A stretch of 9,116 bases of DNA from assembly GCA_016182705.1 (NCBI GenBank), contig JACPGA010000047.1, forward strand, positions 1 to 9,116, given 5' to 3'. The number at the start of each line of letters is the position of its first letter. The stretch's first letter is position 1. The translations under genes were made by a program, and so were the position numbers. The notes under the pieces are model-generated. The model had not been told where the DNA came from. It did no database searches and worked only from the letters and a program-made list of their open reading frames with translations. This document shows, piece by piece, positions 1 to 7,023 of the stretch. Origin of the DNA: Deltaproteobacteria bacterium. GTDB taxonomy: Bacteria > Desulfobacterota > GWC2-55-46.

Positions 1-675
1 CCCGTTCAATATGCCGAACAGGTCGGCCTTCCTCTTTGCCAGCACGCCTTCGAGGCCGTAGCCGTACTCAGGGGTCTGTATCTCCCGGCTGTAGCCGCGG
101 CTCACGGTGGTTATGGCGTCAGCGAAGACTATTCCTGACTTCAAAAGGTTGAGGTTGCCCCAGAACTCGAGCCCCTCGGGGTTGAACAGATGGGCTCCCA
201 GGCCGGTTACATCGTAGAAGCTCGCGGGAAACTGTCCCTGATAGGCGATGTTATGCACGGTCAGGACAGAAGCGGTCTTTGCGAACACGCTCTCGTCCCT
301 GTAGATGTCCTTGAGGTAAGCGGGTATCAGGCCGGTCTGCCAGTCGTTACAGTGGATGATGTCAGGGGTGAGGTCCCTTGCCTTTATGACCTCCAGGACC
401 GCCCTTGAGAAAAAGGTGAACCTTTCGAGGTTATCGAAGTAATCGCCCTCAGGCGTGCCGTAAAGATAGCCCCTGTCAAAGTACTCGTCCCTCTTCAGGA
501 ACTCCTCGATCTCAAAGCCCTTCTGGGCCACTTCCCTGTAATAGGGTACGAACACGATGACCCTGCACCCGAGGTGCTTCAAGGCCACAGGCAGCGAGCC
601 TGCTACGTCAGCAAGCCCTCCGGTCTTCGCGAACGGCGTGGCCTCGGAGGCCGCGATAACGACAGTTAAACCCAT
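1..675 (-). CDS. glgA: Glycogen synthase, N-terminal part (runs off left edge)
   Basis: Transfers glucose from ADP-glucose to the non-reducing end of a growing alpha-1,4-glucan (glycogen synthesis, cytoplasm). The minus strand is open from the ATG at 675-673 to the window edge, giving 225 codons, about half of the usual roughly 480-residue family length. Residues 16-24 hold the KTGG-type ADP-glucose loop (AKTGGLADV, Lys17). HCNDWQTGL at 108-116, VHNIAYQG at 140-147 and TPEYGYGLEGVL at 201-212 are further GT5 starch/glycogen synthase landmarks, all in the expected order. The start is chosen because the family begins only a few residues before the 'ASEA.PFAKTGG' block; no strong Shine-Dalgarno site is visible before it. 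The C-terminal nucleotide-binding domain lies outside the window. Plant-type or archaeal relatives are possible, but the glycogen synthase identity is secure. Confidence 0.96.
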   Translation of the reverse strand, partial: MGLTVVIAASEATPFAKTGGLADVAGSLPVALKHLGCRVIVFVPYYREVAQKGFEIEEFLKRDEYFDRGYLYGTPEGDYFDNLERFTFFSRAVLEVIKARDLTPDIIHCNDWQTGLIPAYLKDIYRDESVFAKTASVLTVHNIAYQGQFPASFYDVTGLGAHLFNPEGLEFWGNLNLLKSGIVFADAITTVSRGYSREIQTPEYGYGLEGVLAKRKADLFGILNG

Positions 676-793
676 GCTTGAGAACTTAGCAGAAAAACAG
701 GTGGGTTGCAAGGGCATGGGGGAAGAAAATAGAGAAGCAGCCGTGACCATGTCTGTTGGATTTGTTTTTATGTACTGTCTTTAACACATACAC

Positions 794-915
794 GTAACAG
801 GGCGGAGCGAGCCTAAGGGAGGAAGGGCGAATCTCGCCGAGGCTGCGGGAGCGAAGCGACCTCAGGGGCGAGAGGCGCGGATGGGGGAGGCAGAAAGCGT
901 GCGGAGCCCTGTTAC
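794..915. repeat. Long imperfect palindrome, 10-bp terminal inverted repeats
   Basis: The ends are a perfect 10-bp inverted repeat, GTAACAGGGC at 794-803 and GCCCTGTTAC at 906-915. Inside is a second nested stem, TCTCGCC (832-838) with GGCGAGA (867-873), continued inward by GAGG (839-842) with CCTC (860-863) past a 3-base bulge. GCCT (811-814) can also pair with AGGC (888-891). The strand shown is strongly purine-rich, unlike the flanks. The shape fits a small non-coding palindromic element (REP/MITE-like) or a structured RNA. Whether it is dispersed in the genome cannot be told from one copy. Confidence 0.5.
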
Positions 916-920
916 AAAGA

Positions 921-934
921 GCGGCGACAGCCGC
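921..934. repeat. Short GC hairpin beside the palindrome
   Basis: GCGGC (921-925) and GCCGC (930-934) form a perfect 5-bp stem with a GACA loop. It is flanked on both sides by the same seven bases, GTTACAA (911-917 and 935-941). The left copy overlaps the terminal repeat of the larger palindrome, so the hairpin may belong to the same element. No T tract follows it on the plus strand, so it is not a typical terminator. Confidence 0.4.
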
Positions 935-978
935 GTTACAAGGTATTCTGGCAAGAAAAATTAATAATCCCCCTCACT

Positions 979-997
979 CCCCCTTTAGAAAAGTGGG
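979..997. repeat. C-rich palindromic intergenic motif
   Basis: CCCCCTTT (979-986) faces AAAGTGGG (990-997) across a 3-base AGA loop, with a single mismatch. It is preceded by a partial C-run repeat (CCCCCTCACT from about 969). Short 'CCCCCTC..T CCCCCTTT..AAAG.GGG' blocks of this kind are, to my knowledge, common dispersed intergenic repeats in several environmental bacterial genomes. Only one copy is present here. Confidence 0.35.
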
Positions 998-1067
998 AAT
1001 TCAAAATGAGTTTACGATCCACCCGCAAATGCGCCTTCCTCTTGTTCTTTCCCTCCCTTCCTCCGTG

Positions 1068-1076
1068 TGATAAAAT
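1068..1076 (+). promoter_or_regulatory. Extended -10 promoter for trpB2 operon
   Basis: TGA-TAAAAT matches the extended -10 form (TGn followed by a hexamer 5/6 identical to TATAAT). No good -35 box sits 16-18 bp upstream; TTGTTC at 1042-1047 is too far. The predicted start near 1083 would give a leader of about 23 bases carrying the Shine-Dalgarno site. This is a consensus match only. Confidence 0.4.
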
Positions 1077-1105
1077 CCGTTAATCTCAACAGACGGAGGG
1101 AATTG

Positions 1106-2464
1106 ATGAGTCAGACAAAGATCGTCCTTCAGGAAAAAGAGATGCCACGCCAGTGGTACAACATCATGGCCGACATGCCGAAACTGCCGGCCCCGCCTCT
1201 TCACCCCGGCACGCTCAAGCCGTGCGGTCCCAACGACCTCAAGCCCATATTCCCGATGTCCCTCATCGAGCAGGAGGTCACGGCCCGGAGATGGATCGAT
1301 ATACCCGACGAAGTAAACAACATATATAAACTCTGGAGGCCGAGCCCCCTGTACAGGGCCCACCGTCTGGAAGCGGCGTTGAAGACGCCCGCGAGAATAT
1401 ACTACAAGTACGAGGGCGTAAGCCCGGCAGGAAGCCACAAACCAAACACCTCCGTGCCTCAGGCCTATTACAACAGCAAGGCAGGAATAAAGAGGATAGC
1501 TACCGAGACAGGAGCGGGCCAGTGGGGTTCCGCTCTCGCTCTTGCGGGGAATTTTTTCGGCATCGAGATAAACGTATACATGGTAAAGGTGAGCTATCAC
1601 CAGAAGCCCTATCGCAGGATTGCCATGGAGACCTGGGGCGCGAAAGTCCACGCGAGCCCCACTAACCTGACCGAATCAGGCCGCAAGGTGCTCGCGGCTG
1701 ACCCGGACAGCCCGGGGAGCCTCGGCATAGCCATATCAGAGGCGGTCGAGGAGGCGGCAAGCAGGCCTGACACGAATTACGCGCTCGGCTCTGTCTTGAA
1801 CCACGTCTGCCTCCACCAGACCATCATAGGCCAGGAATGCAAAAAGCAGATGGAGCTCGCTGGCGATTACCCGGACATAATCATAGGCTGCAGCGGAGGG
1901 GGGTCGAACCTCGCTGGCCTGTCCTTCCCGTTCCTTCTCGACAAGATAAACGGCAGGGAGCTGAGGGTCGTGGCTGTCGAGCCGTCCTCCTGCCCGACGC
2001 TTACAAAAGGCGAGTTCCGTTACGACTTCGGAGACCTCGCAGGCTACACTCCCCTGATGATGATGTACACCCTCGGCCATGATTTCGTCCCTCCTGGGAT
2101 ACACGCCGGAGGCCTCCGGTACCATGGAGAGTCCCCGCTCGTAAGCCAGCTCCACCACGACGGGCTCATAGAGGCATCAGCGTACCAGCAGACTGAAGTT
2201 TTCGAAGCGGCCCTTCAGTTCGCGAGGACTGAGGCCATAATCCCGGCGCCCGAGAGCGCGCACGCGATAAAGTCGGCCATAGACGAAGCCCTGAAGGCAA
2301 AAGAAGAGGGCAAGGAGAAAGTCATCCTTTTCAGCCTGAGCGGCCATGGCAACTTCGACATGCAGGCCTACGCCGACTATCTCGGCGGAAAGCTCAAGGA
2401 CGCGGAGTACCCTGAAGAGAAGATAAAGGAAGCCCTCTCAAGGCTCCCCAGGATTCCGGCCTGA
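1106..2464 (+). CDS. trpB: Tryptophan synthase beta chain, TrpB2-type (PLP enzyme)
   Basis: PLP-dependent enzyme predicted to condense indole with L-serine to give L-tryptophan in the cytoplasm. The 452-residue product has the longer N-terminus and overall pattern of the TrpB2 ('TrpB-like') subfamily rather than the roughly 400-residue TrpB1. Visible residues are the PLP Schiff-base lysine in GSHKPN (Lys112), the catalytic Glu134 in [10 protein letters not shown], the phosphate-binding glycine loop GGGSN (264-268), and the LSGHGNFD segment near 410-418 that contacts the cofactor ring. The start at 1106 is preferred over an in-frame ATG at 1067 because GGAGGG (1095-1100) lies 5 bases before it. 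No trpA or other trp gene is adjacent, which is common for TrpB2. It could act as a stand-alone indole-salvage enzyme. Assignment to the PLP fold is certain; physiological substrate is inferred from the family. Confidence 0.93.
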   Translation: MSQTKIVLQEKEMPRQWYNIMADMPKLPAPPLHPGTLKPCGPNDLKPIFPMSLIEQEVTARRWIDIPDEVNNIYKLWRPSPLYRAHRLEAALKTPARIYYKYEGVSPAGSHKPNTSVPQAYYNSKAGIKRIATETGAGQWGSALALAGNFFGIEINVYMVKVSYHQKPYRRIAMETWGAKVHASPTNLTESGRKVLAADPDSPGSLGIAISEAVEEAASRPDTNYALGSVLNHVCLHQTIIGQECKKQMELAGDYPDIIIGCSGGGSNLAGLSFPFLLDKINGRELRVVAVEPSSCPTLTKGEFRYDFGDLAGYTPLMMMYTLGHDFVPPGIHAGGLRYHGESPLVSQLHHDGLIEASAYQQTEVFEAALQFARTEAIIPAPESAHAIKSAIDEALKAKEEGKEKVILFSLSGHGNFDMQAYADYLGGKLKDAEYPEEKIKEALSRLPRIPA

Positions 2465-2500
2465 AGTGAAAAGTAACTTCATGCAGGCAAAGGAGGGCGG

Positions 2501-2800
2501 ATGGTAGCAAGGCTATGGGTCATATCAAAGCTGTTCCCGAAACTGGCGGGGCTCATAATCTCGTCAGGGCCGGTAATCAGGGCCTCCCGCGCTTTTCTGG
2601 CGTCACTGAGAAAAGGCTATGAAGACGTCCCGGACGAAAAGGTCAAAGCCCATATGGTCGAGTTCGAGTTGAGGATAGAAAAGCTCGAAGCCGCTCTCGC
2701 CGGGGTTGACAAGACATTAAAAAAACTCGTGGCGGCCATTTACCTCGTAGCCGGAGTGGCCATCGCCGCCCTTCTCCTCGCGTTCTTCAAGCTGACCTGA
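2501..2800 (+). CDS. Small single-pass membrane protein, unknown function
   Basis: A 99-residue protein I do not recognise. AGGAGG (2491-2496) sits 4 bases before the ATG, and the gene begins 36 bp after trpB2 on the same strand, with a terminator 30 bp after its stop; the two are probably co-transcribed. The N-terminal 25 residues are hydrophobic and basic and could be an amphipathic helix. Residues about 48-74 are charged and heptad-like (coiled coil), and residues about 76-96 form one clear transmembrane helix near the C-terminus. This layout suggests a membrane-anchored oligomer with its coiled coil on one side of the membrane. No catalytic motif is visible, and no functional link to tryptophan synthesis can be shown. 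Confidence 0.75.
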   Translation: MVARLWVISKLFPKLAGLIISSGPVIRASRAFLASLRKGYEDVPDEKVKAHMVEFELRIEKLEAALAGVDKTLKKLVAAIYLVAGVAIAALLLAFFKLT

Positions 2801-2829
2801 GGGTTTTCAAAACAGAGCCGAAATATGGA

Positions 2830-2860
2830 AAGGCCCGCCTGCAAGGCGGGCCTTCTTTAT
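2830..2860 (+). terminator. Rho-independent terminator after the trpB2 operon
   Basis: AAGGCCCGCC (2830-2839) pairs perfectly with GGCGGGCCTT (2845-2854); a T-A pair closes a 3-base loop. The short T-rich tail TTCTTTAT follows. It sits about 30 bp after the stop of the small membrane protein. On the minus strand the tail is weaker, so any role for the opposing FecR gene is uncertain. Confidence 0.8.
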
Positions 2861-2960
2861 GCGAGCAGTCGTAAAACGAGGAATGAAGCGTGCTTTGCCT
2901 GTACGCCGCATTTACGAGCCTTGATGAACAACAAGCAGATGGGGCTTTTTGAGCGTCTTT

Positions 2961-4292
2961 TCAGTTGCTCGTCCAGGTTCCATGCCCGGTGCCGCTTATA
3001 TCACCGCTTGAAGCCCTGTCATGCACGCCGCTCAAGGTGCCCGTGAAAGTCCCGCCCGGCAGCGTGCCAGTCACTTCGGCTGACCAGCTGCCGCCCGAGT
3101 CCCAGGAGGCGTTGCTCAAGGTCCCGGTAAAAGTCCCGTTCTGAACAGTACCGCTCATAGTGCCGCCAAAGGAAGTGCTTGAGCCGCCGCCACTGAAGCT
3201 GCCGTTATCCAATTCGCCCCACCATGTATGGTCGTCTTTAAATCTCCCTTCGATGTCAGCGTTGATATTCAGGGTGCCGCCGGTGGCGGTCGCCAACACG
3301 CCATCGAAGCTGCCAAGAAGGGATGTATTTATCTCTGATATGGGCCTGTCATAGTCGTGGTCGTATTCGTGATGGCCGTCTTCGTATCTTTCAGCGTAAT
3401 AACGGTCATCGTCCATGTCCCTGCCGTAGTCAGAAAAATCTCTGTCATCGCGGTCGCTGACTCTCACGAAATCCCTGTCGTCCCGGTCGTAATCCCTGAA
3501 TTCCCGGCCTTCGCGTCCGTCCCTGTCAGCGTGCTCCCGGCCGTCGCGGCGGCTTTCTACTGCCGCGCTCACGCGGTCCACGCGTTCCTTATGTATATCC
3601 CCGGAGCGTTCCCTATCCTTGTCGCCATGCCTGTCCCTGTGGCGGGGTTCGGCGTCTTTCATGTGTTTCGAAATTACGAAGCCGCGTGAGGCCGCAGCCG
3701 CGGCCGCTGGCCTGTTTTGCTCCACAATGGTGTACTCGCCGCCCCTTACACGGACCACATTATGGGTCTCATCGAGGCCCATGGTGTCAACCGCGCCTTC
3801 AAGCACGAACACCCCCGTCGCGCCCATGTTGTAGAATACAAAAAAATCCGTGCCCTTGACCCCGGCTACCGCCGTTGGCGTCTCTATCCTGAAGGTCGAC
3901 GGCCCCGAGTAGATTATCGGAATGACCCTTCCGAGCCCTTTGGAGACCGTTGCCCTTACCTTGCCGCGAAGGAGCTTCAAGGCCCCGTTCTGCCTCTTGT
4001 TACCTGAAAGCAGGTATTCCTTTATCTCCACCCTCGTAGACTGGGTGAGCTTCAATACAGTATCATCAGAGAAAGTTATCTCAGCGAACGAATCCGTTTT
4101 GGTCCTTACTATGTCCCCTTCGGATACGGTTGCTCCCAGGGCCACCGGGGCTGCCCTCTTCTCTCCCGGCCTCAAGACGTCCACCCTGCCGTCAATAGCC
4201 GTGAACTTGCCGACTACACCGGCCAGCGCCGGGCTTAATGACATAAGGACAATGAACAGCGCCAATGCCGCTTTTGCCGCGAAAGTATTCAT
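2961..4292 (-). CDS. Exported FecR-domain protein, charged linker, Gly/Ser/Thr-rich C-terminus
   Basis: A 443-residue secreted protein. Residues 1-24 are a Sec signal peptide (hydrophobic core, cleavage after ALA). Residues about 27-190 are a FecR-type domain: an opening 'G.V.v..pG' block, 'G..V.eGD.V.T...s.a.i.f.D.t.l.l...t.v.i', and 'TPTAVAGVKGTDF' (138-150), the family's best-conserved segment. Residues about 211-317 are an extremely charged Asp/Arg/Glu/His/Tyr stretch that includes DRDDRDF twice (269-275, 280-286). Residues about 325-443 are a Gly/Ser/Thr-rich region with alternating polar and hydrophobic residues and repeated GTFTGTLS (386-393, 414-421), as in small beta-barrels or adhesin stalks. 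It starts 20 bp after the TPR-barrel gene stop, so the two probably form one operon; GGTGA precedes the ATG. There is no transmembrane anti-sigma helix, so it is not a classical FecR signalling protein. Exact role unknown. Confidence 0.85.
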   Translation of the reverse strand: MNTFAAKAALALFIVLMSLSPALAGVVGKFTAIDGRVDVLRPGEKRAAPVALGATVSEGDIVRTKTDSFAEITFSDDTVLKLTQSTRVEIKEYLLSGNKRQNGALKLLRGKVRATVSKGLGRVIPIIYSGPSTFRIETPTAVAGVKGTDFFVFYNMGATGVFVLEGAVDTMGLDETHNVVRVRGGEYTIVEQNRPAAAAAASRGFVISKHMKDAEPRHRDRHGDKDRERSGDIHKERVDRVSAAVESRRDGREHADRDGREGREFRDYDRDDRDFVRVSDRDDRDFSDYGRDMDDDRYYAERYEDGHHEYDHDYDRPISEINTSLLGSFDGVLATATGGTLNINADIEGRFKDDHTWWGELDNGSFSGGGSSTSFGGTMSGTVQNGTFTGTLSNASWDSGGSWSAEVTGTLPGGTFTGTLSGVHDRASSGDISGTGHGTWTSN

Positions 4293-4312
4293 ATTATCAC
4301 CCGCTTACCATG

Positions 4313-5800
4313 TTAAAACCTGTAATCAATGCCCGCTGAAAAGATGTCCCTCTCATAATCGTATATGGCGATATTCGAGTCATCCCGCACATGAGTATAT
4401 TGTACCAGCAAATCCGCGCTGCCGGTCATGGCATAGGATGCGAGAACAGAGCCGGTGAAGACCTTGTCCTCCCTTTTAACCGAAAAAAAAGTATTCTCGT
4501 TCGAGAAGTTCTGGATCAGCCCCTCAACAAAGGCCTGGAATTTGAACTTTTCCCCGACAGGGTACAGGAGGTTCAGGGACGCCCTGTTGCCAAGATACTC
4601 CCAGTTTGTACCGTCCGTGTCCTCCCTGTTCAGTTCGTACCTGAAGCTCAGGAAGCCGCCGTTGCTGAAAAACCCGTAATAAGCCGCGCTTACCCCGTAA
4701 TCTACTGAGTCTCTGTCCTCGGCCGGTGAAAACGGCTCCTGGTGGAACTCGCGCCTCTGGAGCCTGGCCGAGACGGTCAGCATGTTCGAGGGACCAAGCA
4801 TACGGCTCCACGAAGGCTGAATTGTCAACGAATCAAGGTACAGGGCGCTTTCGACTATCGAATTGTTATAGGTCACGGCAAGCGCCGCGCTGCCGTTGGC
4901 GTAATTATAGGAAGGGGTTATCCCGAGGCTGTTGCTTATTACCTCGTGAGACTCCAGCTGGTGCTGGTTCGAGGCATAAAATGAATAGCTCGTCTTTAAT
5001 GACCATGGCCCTTTTGTCTTTTTTGTATGGTCGGCCCTGAAGGTCAGCACTTCTCGAAAATCATCTTCACCCGTTATGCCGTTTGCCGCGGCTGCGTCGG
5101 CGGGCTTCAATATCACGTTGTCGTCGTACTCGAGCCTGAAACCGGCCGAGAGCTTCAATGGCCGCTCCCTCTCCTTTTTCTTCTCTATCGAGCGGGCGTA
5201 CTCGCGGGCATACTGGGCCAGGTCGGTTGCCGGGTCTTTTACAACGGCCTCTTTCAATGACTCAAGGGCATCGTCATAACGGCTGGTGCTCATGTAAGCG
5301 AGCCCCGTCTGGTAGTCAGCCGCCTGTGAAAGGGAGCTGTCAGCGGCCTTGGCCGCCTTGAATGAAGTCACGGCCTCGTCGGTCCTGCCTGTTTTCATGA
5401 GAACGAGCCCGTTGAGGAAAAGCGCGTCACCCGGACGAAACCCTTTGGACTTCACGATTTCTATTTCCCGGGAGGCCGCCTCGTACTCGCCAAGATGGTA
5501 GAGCGTCTCAGCCAGGGACAGGCGCGCTTCCGAGCTTCCGGGCCGGAGCCTTGCCGCGTCCGACAGGTGCGTCCTGGCTTCCGCGAATTCCTGTATGGCC
5601 TTATAGGAAAGGCCAAGATACAGGGCTGCCTCGAAGGAGGCCGGCTGCGTGGCGCGTGCCTCTCTCAGAGAATCAATAGCCTCTTCGTAGCTTTCGTCCC
5701 TGTAGTCGGATATCCCGAGGGACAACGGGTTTACATTTTCGCTTAATACCGGCCCTGCCGAGGCCAGGAAAATAAAACATAACAATATGCAGCGTTTCAT
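4313..5800 (-). CDS. TPR-repeat protein with C-terminal outer-membrane beta-barrel
   Basis: A 495-residue outer-membrane protein. Residues 1-20 are a signal peptide (cleavage near VLS/E). Residues about 22-200 contain about five tetratricopeptide repeats, recognisable by patterns such as 'Y.eAi..l.eA....P....A...LGlsY' (38-66) and 'YddAle.LkeAv.kDP' (175-190). A charged linker (204-213, KKKERERPLK) leads into about 280 residues of alternating, aromatic-rich strands ending in IDYRF, the C-terminal Phe signature recognised by the BAM machinery. Length and order (periplasmic TPR, then barrel) resemble Slam-type surface-lipoprotein translocons (DUF560) and other TPR-porins; I cannot prove the family by eye. 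AAGGAG lies 10 bases before the ATG. It is the first gene of a unit with the FecR-domain gene. A passive pore or a polysaccharide-export accessory are alternatives. Confidence 0.85.
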   Translation of the reverse strand: MKRCILLCFIFLASAGPVLSENVNPLSLGISDYRDESYEEAIDSLREARATQPASFEAALYLGLSYKAIQEFAEARTHLSDAARLRPGSSEARLSLAETLYHLGEYEAASREIEIVKSKGFRPGDALFLNGLVLMKTGRTDEAVTSFKAAKAADSSLSQAADYQTGLAYMSTSRYDDALESLKEAVVKDPATDLAQYAREYARSIEKKKERERPLKLSAGFRLEYDDNVILKPADAAAANGITGEDDFREVLTFRADHTKKTKGPWSLKTSYSFYASNQHQLESHEVISNSLGITPSYNYANGSAALAVTYNNSIVESALYLDSLTIQPSWSRMLGPSNMLTVSARLQRREFHQEPFSPAEDRDSVDYGVSAAYYGFFSNGGFLSFRYELNREDTDGTNWEYLGNRASLNLLYPVGEKFKFQAFVEGLIQNFSNENTFFSVKREDKVFTGSVLASYAMTGSADLLVQYTHVRDDSNIAIYDYERDIFSAGIDYRF

Positions 5801-5828
5801 CAGGGAAATGCTCCTTGAGAAAAAGACT

Positions 5829-5853
5829 ACTATAACGGGTACATTGGTGTCAA
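5829..5853 (-). promoter_or_regulatory. Possible promoter for the TPR-barrel/FecR unit
   Basis: On the minus strand a perfect -35 hexamer TTGACA (5853-5848) is followed by TATAGT (5834-5829), but with only 13 bp between them, shorter than the usual 16-18. Either one element is fortuitous or the promoter needs an activator. The Shine-Dalgarno site and start codon follow within 30 bp. Confidence 0.25.
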
Positions 5854-5894
5854 GTAACCTGCTGTTGAGCGCGGAGCCATGAGGCTTTCTATTA

Positions 5895-5916
5895 TTTGTT
5901 TTTAAAATAAAACAAA
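5895..5916. promoter_or_regulatory. AT-rich inverted repeat in the divergent intergenic region
   Basis: TTTGTTTT (5895-5902) and AAAACAAA (5909-5916) are an exact 8-bp inverted repeat separated by 6 bases, within a markedly AT-rich tract (about 5888-5950). It lies midway between the divergent TPR-barrel and PAS genes, where a shared operator would sit. AT-rich dyads also arise by chance, so regulatory function is a guess. Confidence 0.3.
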
Positions 5917-5970
5917 CTTGTAATTTAAAAAAATATATAAAAAGATATGCCAGCCTGTACTTCTTGAAGC

Positions 5971-5999
5971 TTTACTTGAGACATTGATTTACTTAAAAT
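5971..5999 (+). promoter_or_regulatory. Sigma70-like promoter for the PAS gene
   Basis: TTTACT (5971-5976) and TAAAAT (5994-5999) are separated by exactly 17 bp, matching 4/6 and 5/6 of the -35 and -10 consensus. The predicted start near 6006 leaves a leader of about 19 bases that contains the GAGGGA ribosome-binding site. Confidence 0.45.
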
Positions 6000-6024
6000 T
6001 ACAAAGGAACGAGGGACTTGAGCC

Positions 6025-6912
6025 ATGAACAAACATGACAATGACATCAGCAAGGAGGGGGAATTTTTGGAAAAAAGGGCTACCTTGCTTAACCTGCTGC
6101 TCTCAGAGGTGCGCGACCTTGCTTACTTTTGCGGCCGCGACGGCAAAATTATGTACATGAACGAGCCTTTCCAGAAACTCCTGGCTGAAGGCGCAACCGG
6201 CCCCGGCGAGCCGTTCGCGATGCTTTTTCCGGAAAAATACAGACAAAAAGCCCTGATGGCCGTTGAAAAGGCGCTTCAAGGGGAATTGGTCGAAATTAAA
6301 CTGCCTCTGGGAGGTGCCTCTTTTGCCTTCCGGATGAAACCTTTCCTCGAATCGGGTAAGGTCATGGGTTTTTTCGGGGCCGGACAGGCCGTTCTCTCAC
6401 GCGGGCACAAAGAAAGTAAGCTTATACAGTCCAGGCTCGAGGAACTTGTTCAGGAGCGCACGGCAGAGCTTATCAGAACTAACGAACTCCTGCTGAGCGA
6501 GATGCTGGAGCGGGAGGAGGCCGAGAAAGCGTTGATCGAAGCGGAAAAGAAGTACAGAAGCATGCTTGAAGCTGTAAATGACGCGATATTCGTCGCTGAC
6601 GCCTCGACCGGCATCATAATCCACGCCAACAGCAAAGCCTCCGAGCTGGTCGGAAGGCCGCTGGAAGAACTTATAGGGCTTCATCAGTCACAGCTCCACT
6701 CCGAGGAGGATGCCGAGCACTATAAGGCCATGTTCCGGGAGCGGGTGCGCATTGGAGTCCCATTTGACGGCGGCATACAGTACGTGCGCCACGCTGACGG
6801 AAGGAAAATACCTGTCAGGATAGGAACGACGCTTGCAACCGTTGAGAACAGGCTCGTCATACACGGGATTTTCAAGGACCTTTCAAAGAAGATTGATATT
6901 AAAAACAGCTGA
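6025..6912 (+). CDS. Two-PAS-domain protein without output domain
   Basis: A 295-residue soluble protein with no signal peptide or membrane helix. Residues about 22-120 form a divergent PAS domain ('FCGRDGKIMYMNEPFQKLL'). Residues about 128-178 are a long charged coiled coil of the kind that links PAS domains in histidine kinases ('LEELVQERTAEL'). Residues about 177-288 form a clearer PAS domain ('MLEAVNDAIFVADASTGIIIHANSKASELVG', ending 'HGIFKDLSKK'). No His-kinase, GGDEF, EAL, HTH or STAS domain follows; the stop at 6910-6912 is followed by non-coding AT-rich DNA in all frames. It must therefore act by protein contacts or be a sensor half of a split system. GAGGGA (6011-6016) lies 8 bases before the ATG. 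It is divergent from the TPR-barrel/FecR unit. Ligand unknown; no haem- or flavin-binding residues can be assigned by eye. Confidence 0.88.
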   Translation: MNKHDNDISKEGEFLEKRATLLNLLLSEVRDLAYFCGRDGKIMYMNEPFQKLLAEGATGPGEPFAMLFPEKYRQKALMAVEKALQGELVEIKLPLGGASFAFRMKPFLESGKVMGFFGAGQAVLSRGHKESKLIQSRLEELVQERTAELIRTNELLLSEMLEREEAEKALIEAEKKYRSMLEAVNDAIFVADASTGIIIHANSKASELVGRPLEELIGLHQSQLHSEEDAEHYKAMFRERVRIGVPFDGGIQYVRHADGRKIPVRIGTTLATVENRLVIHGIFKDLSKKIDIKNS

Positions 6913-7023
6913 GCCGGCCCCTGCTCGGCAACTCTAACTTACCGACTTACAAACACTTTTTCCAAACAAAACATTTCTAATCCTTTCTTAATCCGATTAA
7001 TATTACAACTGATTGCAACATAA

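Larger units (their letters stand above)
676..1105. other. 430-bp intergenic region with structured repeats, no gene
   Basis: This is the gap between divergent glgA (minus) and the trpB2 gene (plus). I find no convincing coding frame in it. It holds, in order, an unremarkable leader for glgA, a long imperfect palindrome (794-915), a compact hairpin (921-934), a C-rich palindromic motif (979-997) and a likely promoter for trpB2 (1068-1076). The glgA side has only a weak promoter candidate: on the minus strand, TTGCAA followed 17 bp later by TAAGTT, close to the start codon. Confidence 0.7.

Noticed and set aside
1001..1651. A 216-codon open frame on the minus strand opposite trpB2
   Set aside because: It lies across the trpB2 start and catalytic region, has no ribosome site and no recognisable motifs; it is a shadow of a secure gene in GC-rich DNA.
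2860..2960. Terminator or small gene downstream of the FecR gene on the minus strand
   Set aside because: No stable stem with a T tract and no coding frame with a ribosome site is visible in this short stretch.
5984..5997. FNR-like sequence TTGATTTACTTAAA before the PAS gene
   Set aside because: Only the TTGAT half-site matches TTGAT-N4-ATCAA. The bases overlap the predicted promoter and are AT-rich, so chance is sufficient.
6913..6960. Possible terminator after the PAS gene
   Set aside because: Only a 4-bp GCCG/CGGC stem can form and no T tract follows directly; not enough to call.
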